Assembly (NCBI RefSeq): GCF_026213295.1 | Contig: NC_079418.1 | Coordinates: forward strand, 3,037,887 to 3,101,886 | From: Gadus chalcogrammus | Lineage: Eukaryota > Chordata > Actinopteri > Gadiformes > Gadidae | Reading direction: 5' to 3' | DNA length: 64,000 nt | Shown: one piece after another, positions 33,404-43,083 of the stretch | Numbering within the stretch: the first letter of the stretch is position 1 | Layout: each line of letters starts with the position of its first letter | Program-made: the position numbers and the translations under genes | The notes under the pieces: generated by a model | The model's input: only the letters and a program-made list of their open reading frames with translations | The model's database searches: none | Told to the model about the DNA's origin: nothing

Positions 33404-35793
33404 ATGACGACCAGCACCAGCAGCCTTCAAGAGTTCCTACCGAGCGAGTATACGTGCCATTTTAGTTTAGATGAAATTCGTTTTTATACTGGAAAATTAC
33501 ATAGATTAAATATAAGTGACCCATATAACGCTCCTGGGGTGCTTTTCAAGAGCATAACATCCAACGAAGATTATTTACCTGACTTGCGCTACGCTGACAT
33601 CCACAGCTATCTGGTAAATTTCCCCTCAGTCTACACTGGGGACTCCCTCAGAGCTTACAAAGGCTTGGATGCTTATAAATGGTGTCAGTCCGGCTTTGTA
33701 ACTCAACTTCGACTGTGGAGTCTTGCATCCAAAGACTTCGGTATCATCACTGCAAGGGTAAGTATTAAATTATCCCAGTTTGATAGACAGTGTCACGTTA
33801 GCATTGTTTGTTTATTAGCTTGACTAGGTACGGCAGTGTCACGTTAGCATGTTTGTTTATTATCTTGGGTAGCTACTGCAGTGCATCTGTAACTTGCTAG
33901 TTTGTGTCTTTGAACATACCCAACCTAAGTGGCTGTCATTTTCAACCTTAATTTATATTTTTTGAATTTCATACATAGGTTAATCACTCCCAACGGCTGA
34001 ATGACAGTCAACTGAAGCCATGGGTGGTGGTGAGGAACGACGGTGTAGTGATGGGAGCCCACTGTAACTGCACAGCAGGACTTGGGGAGAGTTGTTCTCA
34101 TGTGTCAGCTGTGCTCTTCAGACTGTGGGAAAAAAACAATGCAAGGCATGAGGAGATCAGCTGCACGTCCAAAAAATGCAAGTGGACCTCTCCCAGTGAG
34201 GATGCTGGGAAGAATGTGGAGTACCAACAGGGAAAGGACATCATATTCAACAGTAGTCAACAAAATAAAAAGGGGAATTCCACCAAGGGTACATCTGCGC
34301 CCCCATCTTTCCCACCCCTGACTGCTGCTGAGCAAGCGCAGTTCTACCAAAACCTCTCTCAGTGCCGGACTCAAGATGGGAAGTCCTGCAGACCTGCTGT
34401 TCTGTCAGTTGTTCCCGGGTATGCCACAACCTACCACAACCAACCACAACCAAAGGCTGTCAAGCTTGATTTACCTGAACCCCTTACCAGTTTGTACGAC
34501 AAGAAGGCAAGAGACCTGAGCCTGGCTGAATTACAAGAGCGTGCAGAAGGAATATTTGATGACTTGACTGTCACTGAACAACAGGTAGAGAACATATTCT
34601 TTTTACTATTGACTGAAATCTAAGATCTACCATGTTATGTGCACATGTGCTGTGTGTGCTGCTAATTTGCAATGTAAATGAGTAACTGAGTAACTGGATT
34701 GGCATGTTTTCTTCAGAGTGATATTGTAGAGGAGGAGACGCAAGCCCAGTCCAAGTCCAGAATTTGGTTTGATCAGAGGAGTGGTAGGGTGACAGGATCT
34801 ACCTTCAGAGCAGCAACAAGAACAGACCCCAGAAAGCCAGCAGTGTCTCTCATAAGACAGATATGTGACCCAAAGTCCCATGTTTTCAGCAGTGAGGCTA
34901 CCAGGTATTCATGAGCATAGAGAAGTTGTGAGGTGAATGAACAGAGAGGGTAAATGCAGTAAGTACTAGGCTATTCTTTAAAAAAAAAAAGAGCAGAAGG
35001 GTAAACCAAGTACAGCAGTAAACATTTTGTTAAGGGCAGGGAAGTAGTAATGTGGGGGGCATTACTATTGTCCAAACCTAATATTTACATTCTTTCTTCA
35101 GTTGGGGATGCAAGAATGAAGAACTAGCCAGAAAATACTACGAAATGCAACATCGTCTATCACACAGAGATGTCCTGTGGATTTAAAATATCAACTCTCC
35201 ACCCATTTATTGGGGCCTCACCGGATGGGTATGTTTCCTGCAGCTGCTGTGGTACAGGGGTTATAGAAATTAAGTGTCCATTTTCAGCAAAGGACCTTTC
35301 TATCAGTGAAGCTGTACAGTCTGTTGGACACTTTTGCCTGGAACAAGATTCCCAAGGAAAAATTAAAGTTAAGCGAGACCATGCATACTTCCACCAAGTC
35401 CAGATGCAGCTATTTGTTACGAAATGTGATTACTGTGATTTTATTCTGTGGACGGAAAAAGATGATTCACTCTTTGTGGAACGCATTACATTTGACTCAG
35501 AATTCTTCCAAAAATAACTTGAACTTGCTCGTACCTTCTTTATAAAATGTATAATCCCAGAGTTGTTAGGCAAATGGTTTTCTGCACCAAAACAAGCAAC
35601 TGCAAACACCAATCCCCAGCAACAGTGGTGCTACTGCCGCGCACCTGCGGCAGGGAACATGCTTGTTTGTGCCTCAGGGTTCTGTGCCGTGGAGAAGTTC
35701 CACCAAACCTGCCTTCGGATGAAAAGGGTACCGAAATAGTGGGTGTGTCCAAGCTGTAGGAAACTAATCAATGCCCAAAAAAAAACACCTTAA
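33404..35793 (+). pseudogene. SWIM zinc finger, YqaJ nuclease and PHD finger protein
   Basis: Exons: 1, 33404-33757; 2, 33979-34584; 3, 34717-34904; 4, 35102-35793, all with GT/AG and matching phases (for example ITAR|VNH and QQ|SDI). Exon 2 carries a SWIM finger (CNCTAGLGESCSHVSAVLF). Exon 4 carries a YqaJ/lambda-exonuclease-like fold: PFIGASPDG, then GVIEIKCPF and YFHQVQMQLFV, with the expected acidic residues and Lys. After a TAA (35515-35517) the same frame continues through WCYCRAPAAGNMLVC, FCAVEKFHQTCL and WVCPSC, a C4HC3 PHD finger, with a TAG before WVCPSC. A frameshift near 35165 separates HRLSH from CGFKIS. YqaJ partners are known for IS4EU elements; the role in transposition is not settled. 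This copy is broken. Confidence 0.82.
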
Positions 35794-36037
35794 TTACTTA
35801 GTCTTACTTAATTACACAATGTGTGAATATGAACTAGCTGATGCAATGTAAATATTTAATTGGTTAATAAAAACTGTTAAGCCAATGTTGTTCTCTGTGT
35901 CCGACTGTCTGTAGTAGTATCTGTAGCGATCATAAAACATGGATAGATCATTCAAATCTAGTGAGTGAGAAAAGTAGTCACAACAAACAAGTGAGAAGCA
36001 ATCAAAAAGGTTTATTTTCTGTTGGCACACAAATTCA

Positions 36038-38045
36038 TCACTCAAAGGGCACCACATAATCTGGTACATTTGTTAGTCCACAACATACACTCACAATTTT
36101 ATCAAGATAAGTAACATCATTTTCTGTCTATATCTGTGAAAGTTATTGGCACAGTGTTTTGTAAGATAGTATATTTCTGACGAAGTACTCCTATGACTCT
36201 TTCAATGTGAATTCTTAAAGAGGCTAGAGATCTTGTATTCTCTATGTCAACAGGATTTAATTGTACTTTCCCACGAGTAAATGCTGGAATTTTTAATTCA
36301 GCCTGACACCTTTCAACAGACTCTTTCACCAGAAACCCCCTGTCTGCCAAAACAACATCTCCTGGGAGAATATTGGGTAAAAAATTACTGTGTTCTGTAA
36401 TGAACTTATCACTGGTGCGACCTCCCCATCCAGTAGAAATGAAAGAAATTGTACCTTGAGGGCAAATGGCAATTAAATATTTCATGGTGTGATGTGATTT
36501 GTATTTTGAGCAACACTGTGCACTGGGTCGCAATCTACTTGGTTTCTCTAGAAATATTTCAAAACAATCTATGATACAAACAGTCTTCTCGTAGCCGCCA
36601 TTTCTAAATACATATGGAAGAGATGTTCTTAGAGATTCTCTTTCAGGTCACACCACTAGACTTGGCACCAGTCTACAATAAATCAAATTAACAGTGTTTG
36701 AAGTGTCTGGAGACAGTAGTTGGGTCAATGCCAAAATAAAAACCTAAAAAGTCAAATGTCAAGTTCATTCGCAGCTTCATCAAAGTCAACATGTATTGTT
36801 GAAAACATGTTATCGATGCCTTAAGTTTGAGAAATGGAGTCAAATATTGAAAGATGGTCATCAGACATGTATAGGTTGCTAACCCAGTGAGGACATTCAC
36901 CTTTTTATCATCATTTTGCAAACTTATCTCTGTCAGGGTCTTCCTACTTATTTTGTCCCTTAACAACATATTTTCAGTTCTTAGAGCTTGGCATTCTAGC
37001 TCAAGAGACTCGATGCGCTTACTACAGGTTTCAGAGGTGCATGGTGGTGTTGCTGGATCAGGCTGGACAGGATCTTCATCACCTGAGTCTTCCAAAGGAT
37101 CTGTGATGGGGGGCTCTATGACTTGGTCTTCTGTGATGGAGGGCTCTGTGGTTTGGTCTTCTGTTGCTGCATTGTTTTGGGGACAATCAGTTGATGCCCT
37201 GATAAACACAGAAGCAGCAAATGAAGTTATCATGCATACAATACTGATGACAATGACATGTTCACACGTTTACAGTTTGGGATGTTTCATGGAAATCACA
37301 TGACATTATCCTTCATTAAATGACTGGTGTGATGTTTTTGTTTATAACCATATCATGGCAGTTACCTATTTGAACACCGATCACAAGTAGACCCAACATG
37401 AAAATAATCAATCAGACGGGGGCTTGATCCAACAACTAGTTTTACCCACCTTAGACGGGTGGCTTCTGCACATAGCTTTGCCTGCTCTATTTTCTGCAAT
37501 TTCGCCTTCTGCCTCCTGTTGAACACCTCCAGTCTAGCTTTCCGTCTCCTCTTCTCTGGAGACGGAAGATAGCTAAAAAGCGATGGCACAAAGTCCGGAC
37601 TTAAAGGGTTGTCACTCTTTCTCCCTACAAAATAAAAAGGAATGTCAACACGGGTTTGTTTACCACTAGCTTACTACAAGCTAATTTGCTAACTGGGTAG
37701 GCTGCGCCAGAACCATATCTTGACAAAGGGACGTCACTATGTCCGCTAGTTATAATAACTGGATGGTATGATTCAAGTACTTAGGTAAAATTAAACTGAC
37801 CAGAAACTTTTTGTAACATTGTACTGTATTCGTCACCCACCTGATATGAAGTGTTCGCTGCACAACCGAAATCAAACGGCCGGCGGGTCCCACCTTTCAC
37901 TGTTGTTCTGTTGGCTCCTGGCTCTTTTAATAGCACTTAACCACATTTGCCTCCTCGCTGCATCTTTTGGGATGCGATAAAATGAACATCCCTTCTTCTT
38001 CCCTCGTCTGTTTCGGCAACCTGGTGCACAACAGTTGTCAACCAT
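36038..38045 (-). pseudogene. THAP/DDE_4 transposase (IS4EU-like)
   Basis: Exon 1 (38045-37841) encodes a THAP finger: NCCAPGCRNRRGKKKGCSFYR, then, after an in-frame TGA, FRLCSEHFISG, giving the C2CH pattern. The stop fits CGA to TGA decay of an Arg before FRLCSEHF. Exon 2 (37624-37366) is basic. Exon 3 starts at about 37199 with a Thr/Pro-acidic linker and a leucine-rich coiled coil (RIESLELECQALRTENMLL). The DDE_4 core follows: CIIDCFEIF (first Asp), [10 protein letters not shown] (second Asp), [17 protein letters not shown] (Glu). All three catalytic residues remain. Indels near 36695 and 36125 and a TGA before PERESL (36650) break the frame. The C-terminus continues VSVCCGLTNVPDYV to a stop at 36038. 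Confidence 0.85.
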
Positions 38046-38148
38046 CCTGTCAAGTGTCACTGTGTCACCGTGACAGCCAGTCAGTGCCTGCCAGATAACT
38101 GACGCGATTACTGCCAAAATGGCTAAGCCTATCGTTTTTCGGCACGTG

Positions 38149-38499
38149 ACCAGCAACTATGACGACAGGCGCAGGAACTCAATTGTGCCAGTGGAGAGAG
38201 AGGTGGAGAGAGAAGGCATCGATTGGGAGAGTGAAAATGTCATTGGGAGCTGGTGCGTGATCAAGTATGACAGTGACCTGTATCCAGGCATCATCTTAAA
38301 TACTGATGAGACGCATGCACAGGTGAAATGCCTGCACAAAGGAGGAAATAACAAATTCTTCTCGCCTTTAATTGATGATATCCTGTGGTACTTGTTTGAT
38401 GATGTACAGGAACTGATTCAACCACCACAGCCTGTGACATCCCGTCATGTTGGAATCGAGAAGGAGGTATGGAAGCGGCTCTCCGCAACACTGCAGTGA
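38149..38499 (+). pseudogene. C-terminal part of the outer DDE-like protein
   Basis: This continues the protein of 31090-33362 on the far side of the inner transposon. The left side ends IELLRHVT and the right side resumes HVTSNYDDRR in frame. It then reads VIGSWCVIKYDSDLYPGIIL, a Tudor/SH3-like strand pattern, FFSPLIDDILWYLFDD, PPQPVTSRHVG and a TGA. I recognise the DDxLWYxFDD...PVTSRH ending from uncharacterised fish transposon proteins. The frame here is open, unlike the N-terminal half. Confidence 0.75.
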
Positions 38500-38985
38500 T
38501 CCAATGCACTTAACGAGATTCTCGTGCAATGATACATTTTTTGATAATACATTTTGCGATAATTTTGTGGTAATTAAATTGATTGAGAAATACTGTTTTC
38601 TAATTAACTGATGGATCGGACCAAATTTGTATGCAAGTTTCTCTTTAATTTACTTCTGATGACTTCTATTGAGAAAAGATGAGTTCTGAGTTATTAAATG
38701 TTTACTTTATCACTTGATTATTTTAATTAATGTTCCAGTTTGGTCATCAAATGTTGATGTACTAATGACTATGAGATTGTCTTGACGAATTGATTGTTGA
38801 ATTCTTGAATATATCCCTACAGTCCTGTTGACTAGCATATTTGCACTTCTATGTGTTGTTTTAATAAATACCTTTATATATAACTTGGATATTGCATTAT
38901 TAAGTCATCCCATGTTCACATGTATACTCCAAATTAATAATGTTGTTGGTAAAAACACAATAAATTACATAGGAATAGTCAAAGT

Positions 38986-39349
38986 CAACCACCCCATAAC
39001 ATGACTTACCACCCCATAACGGTGTCTTTTTATTTAAAAAAACATTGAAAGGCAATGAAATGCCTTATAATAAATGTGGGATAGTGATGTCTTTATGTGG
39101 ATCAATTAATACATGCTACTTTTATTTGACTATGGGAAGTAAAATAGCATATATTGTTCAAAAATGTAAGCCATTGATTGGCGAAATTCATCTCAAGGGA
39201 AATAATCTAAATCATGAAAAACTACAATAAGACAACAAGCCTTTATCTTTCAGTATCAAAAAAAGGACATTATTCTGAAAATTATTCTGAAAATTGTTTC
39301 ATGATTTATGTTTTAAATGGTGTGTATCTTGTCCGTTGCGGGGTGGTAA
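38986..39349. promoter_or_regulatory. right subterminal ACCCCGTAAC motif cluster
   Basis: Copies at 38986-39001 (CAACCACCCCATAACA), 39006-39021 (TTACCACCCCATAACG) and 39334-39349 in reverse (CGTTGCGGGGTGGTAA). Two carry CCCCATAAC, the expected decay of CCCCGTAAC at a CpG. They mirror the left cluster. Confidence 0.75.
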
Positions 39350-39538
39350 AAAAACAACTGCCGGGATGTAATAAAATAGATATAATTTGTAGGGATTTAA
39401 TACCTGAGGTGGGCAAACATGTTTTTTTGAAGGTCTACTTTGTCTTTCATAATGTGAGTGTCTAAAAAACAGTTTTTCCTTGAAAAAAAAAAATGAAAAT
39501 TACATAGTGGAAAAGGCACCCGTCTCGTAGAATGACCC

Positions 39539-40537
39539 ATATGCTTCAATGTATTGTGTGGTGGTGCCTTATCATTTGTTTACCCTCGCGTTGCATGATT
39601 GCACTCTCATTGGCTGAATCGATGAGAACGTTTTAGATAATATAAGGTCGCGGGGAGACGAAGCTCTGTTCGTTTGTATATTTTATTTACGTGACCATAT
39701 TTTTGTTATGTTTGTTTTGGGAATCAGTTCTCGTCGTTCACCTTCGGGACGTTTACGTAGCTGCCGCGGCGATCGACATCCGGCCTAACATGAGGGTACT
39801 GTCGGCGGTGGAAACGAGGCATTTAAAGGCTCCGCTGGGCTCACGCTTGGCCGTTTCAGATGGTAGGCGACTTTCCGCTCGCGCTGTCGGTTGGCCGTGC
39901 GGCTTCACGAGCGCGCGCATGCGTCCGACGAGCACGGAAGCGACAGTTCCACGGGAGTGCGCCCACTTGTCGTGCCGCCTGACAGAATGCTGCGCCTTCT
40001 CTCTGTCCGCTCGCCTCTCCATTGAGAATGTATTAGCATGCGCTACAAGGACTCCATGGCTGGCCATCAGACACCCCCCCCCCCCCCCAAATGTTTTCTC
40101 AACGGATCTCCACGAATCACACAAGTGGTCAATTTTTTCTTCAAAACGGCGAATTTCGCCGAAAGGTTACTAGTTTGCATGCCTGTGGGTGCAGCTTCCA
40201 AACATCGTCATGTTCTTCTATGGGACGACAGCAGCGATTGCTATATTGATGGTAAATATAAATTAAAAAAAACACATACCCAAGTACTTCTCTGACTATT
40301 GCTGCATATTTGTAAATGTCAGTTTTACATTTGGAGTGCCGGTGACAACTGAAAGCTACTTTGGTATGTTTTTAAGTTTGAGCGAAAGCTTCACAGTCAT
40401 GTTAGCATGGGTAGCACTAGGCTACTGACTATTATTGGCTTAATCTTAACTTTTACCTTACGACATCTGTTCTGAAATCAAAGATTATTCAAGATCTTCA
40501 TTTTTGCTTGTAATTCCGAATCACTTTGTCGTGTTCT
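39539..40537. other. unassigned stretch with poly-C run
   Basis: No recognised domain. A CpG-rich part (39750-40030) has opposing open frames that look like chance. A poly-C run lies at 40073-40088. Confidence 0.45.
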
Positions 40538-40895
40538 TGAATAAAGTAGTCCAATCCGGATCGCTTTTAAAGCATTTCGAATTGATAACTATGAAGCAAA
40601 AGGAGGGGAATTCTATTTAACACGCGTGGAGAAAAATACCACAGGGCTATCTTCCAGCCCCCAGGGATCTCAACGGGGCTGCCATGTTTCTGACCTCAAA
40701 TCTGACTCCCGCTCTGGTTTGTATCATGTAGGCGTGGCCTATGTGACACAGGCGTGGTCTATGTGAAGTATTGGCTCCGGCTTCCTCACCTGTCTAAAGG
40801 TGCTGCCATCTGTGGCTGGAGTATGAAATGCAGCTTGTATGTTGGGTCCTGCTTGGCTGTGGCTATGTATAGTAATAGGCCAATGTCACGCAACA
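40538..40895 (-). repeat. repeat C, inverted copy
   Basis: The sequence begins TCGTGTTCTTGAATAAAGTAG and matches 25797-26080 through GGCTGCCATGTTTCTGACC and GTAGGCGTGGCCTATGTG. It continues through TGCTGCCATCTGTGGCTGG to a last minisatellite unit. It shows the arrangement that the DIRS insertion disrupted at 26080/29105. Confidence 0.75.
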
Positions 40896-40963
40896 ATTGA
40901 AGACCGGAAGAAGCTCGCCAAGTAGGGTAACAGCTCTTCCGCTTAGCTTAGCTAAGCTGTTTA

Positions 40964-41580
40964 CCATGGCGGAGGCAGATCGATAGCTTTGGACCAAGTC
41001 TATCTCCAACCTACCTAAATTGTCGTACGACGTCCTTAGGATCGTAAATCAACACTCACGTGTCAAAACATCCAAACTACGTAAGGGATATAAGTTCTTC
41101 TGGGAGAAGTACATTTTTAATTACAGAGGTAAGTGTTTCAAATCTGTTGACACTGTGTAGCTTGACTGTGACAGATAGCACTAAGTGTAATACATGTCAG
41201 TTAAAACGTATCCTTTTTAATTAATCGCAAAATATTTACACTGGTAGGAATACATATTTAGCTTGAGTGTCTCTGAAACTTTGCCTGACGAACCCCAAGA
41301 TGTTTGGTATCGGTAGGTAGGCACTGCCTACCGTACATGTAAGTGTCGATAGCATGTCAGATTAGCTCCAGGCTACTGTCAGAACATAGTGGCTGGGTGG
41401 CTGTCATAGGCTACCAATGCCTATACATTTTGCTGTATGGTGTGTTAATCTTTCCCTCTCCTACTGCAGTGTCAGATTTTGTTAATTTGGAAGTAGCAGT
41501 TTGGGCGAACTGCTACTGTTCCCACAAGAAAACCGATGAGCCGAACACCCTGCAGGTTACAGTGCTAGGAAGTCAGGCCT
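40964..41580 (+). pseudogene. fragment of a YqaJ-type transposon gene, 5' exons
   Basis: Exon 1 (40964 to about 41131) starts MAEADR, hits a TAG, and continues in frame LPKLSYDVLRIVNQHSR and LRKGYKFFWEKYIFNY. It ends at AGAG|GTAAGT. A second exon follows acceptor CTGCAG at 41470 (SDFVNLEVAVWANCYCSHKK) and ends at a stop. This pattern resembles the N-terminus of SWIM/YqaJ proteins of IS4EU-like elements, but of a different lineage from 33404. The similarity is from memory and modest. The SWIM and nuclease parts are absent. Confidence 0.45.
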
Positions 41581-41637
41581 GAGTCTGAAATCAAACTCCA
41601 TCTCGCTTTTTGTAGTCTTTTGTGAATCAATGGGTCA

Positions 41638-42212
41638 TACGTCCCCCGCTAGGGGAAGGGGTGGCAACATAAAACCAGACGTTTTTGGTTAACTGGAAGT
41701 TGTTTATTTAGCCCGGAGCATGGGGTAACCAATTTAACACAAACAGAGGAGGCAAAACTACAAAAGGAAAAGGACCATTGGGTGCTGTCCAAATCAAAGA
41801 AATGAATATAACCAAGAAGAAGCTCCCAAAATACATGAGTGGAACAGCACCCCTGCGTCTAGTGTTTTTAACAAAAGTATAGCTGCGAGTCGGTGTTCGA
41901 TAACATCTAACAAAACTCTGGCCCAGTTCCCATGTAGCAACCAAGAGCCTAAATCAAACAAATAACCATTAGACCCAATATGGCCAGCTGCATATCCAAG
42001 ACAAGCTGCCGTGAATGTTGAGCTCGCCCGTCTTTTATCCTCCCGGATCCTCGGCCCTCCGATGCAGCAGCCAATCACGTCCGGGGAAAGGCACATCAAA
42101 ATTAACATAATGGTAAACAAATCACACGCGGGGAAAACACATTATCATTTGCATGAGTGTCGACAAACTGAGGATTTTACCCATGAGGGCGGGGCCGTCA
42201 TGGGTAACGCCC
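41638..42212. repeat. repeat B, copy 1
   Basis: It starts TACGTCCCCCGCTAGGGG and includes AAAACCAGACG, CTTTTATCCTCCCGGATCCTCGG and GACAAACTGAGGATTTTACCC. Copy 2 is at 42427-46990. Copy 1 contains about 200 bases (41730-41930) missing from copy 2 and lacks the Harbinger insertion, so it shows the empty site. Confidence 0.75.
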
Positions 42213-43083
42213 CGTGCCCACTACATTCGTCCGTTGACTGATGTGGGAAGGCGTGGCTGACTGATGGGGGAGTAGTCTTTGCAGATGCATCCGTCAGCCA
42301 ATCAAATCGCTTCGCCGGGTTCTTCCCGCTACTTCCTGCTTGTTGCGATGCAAGATGACCCGCTTTCCATGCAGTATCGACAGAGGCCGAGTCGCGTCAC
42401 AGTGCTTAAATTTGCATACGCGATTGTTACGTCCCCCACTAGGGGAAGGGGTGGCAACATAAAACCAGGGCCCCGTTTCCCGAAAGCGTCGTTAGCCTAA
42501 GTGGATCGTGAAGTGCGTCGAAAGGGCATCGTAGAGTTTTCACCGCGTTTCCCGAAAGCATCGTGGGGAACGAACGTCTTGAAAACGCTCGTAGCTAACG
42601 AGTACTCAAGGGGTGCTCGTAGGTACTCGTAGGACGCTAAGAGCATCGTGAGCTATAGCCTCAGTGGCGACACCATCGGACATTCCGTCTATTGGATGCG
42701 TTTTATTAAAACGCATTGCGCCTTTATGTTCTTAGTTTGGTAATTAATAAAGATTATTAATTAATTTATTAATAAAGATGTTAAAATGGCCAAAATAAAA
42801 CGGGACAGTCCAGAAAATGTTTGCGCAGGCAGGGCACTCAAAATGTGTGAGAGAAAGTGGGGGGATTTGTGCAGACTGACATAGGCTACTCATAAAACGT
42901 AGCATAAAATAATGTAAAAAAAAAAATTAAATTAAAACAATTTAAAAAAATAAAGAAATAACAAAAATTAACAAAAAAAAAAAAGAAATAAAAAAAATTA
43001 TAGAAAACAAGCAAAGGAGCAGGCAAAAGGCTGGGATGAAGGCTGGGATGAATGTTTAGTGACATGAGGGAGGGTGGAGGGGG

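Larger units (their letters stand above)
33363..38148. mobile_element. IS4EU-like (THAP/DDE_4 plus YqaJ) transposon
   Basis: This 4.8-kb element carries two convergent genes: SWIM/YqaJ/PHD on the plus strand and THAP/DDE_4 transposase on the minus strand. Inner inverted ends share the identical 16-base GCCATTTTGGCAGTAA (33386-33401; complement at 38108-38123). CATGTG and CACGTG stand at the outer edges. The host frame reads RHVT on both sides (CGTCATGTGAC left, CGGCACGTGAC right). So CAYGTGAC is either a target duplication or part of the ends; I cannot decide. Both genes start just inside the ends, which therefore likely act as promoters. Confidence 0.85.
30168..39538 (+). mobile_element. 9.4-kb element with GGGTCATTCTACG ends and ACCCCGTAAC repeats
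   Basis: The inverted ends are GGGTCATTCTACGAAACGGG and CCCGTCTCGTAGAATGACCC. AT or CATAT flanks both sides (the match extends to CATATGGG), so a 2-bp duplication is possible but not separable from the ends. Eight copies of a 14-16-base motif cluster near the two ends. One spliced plus-strand gene with a DDE-like core occupies the inside, and a 4.8-kb IS4EU-like transposon interrupts that gene. Without it the element is about 4.6 kb. I cannot name the superfamily. Confidence 0.8.

Noticed and set aside
39691..40173. Opposing 120-160-codon frames
   Set aside because: CpG-rich sequence with few stops; no domain, splice signal or conserved motif was recognised.
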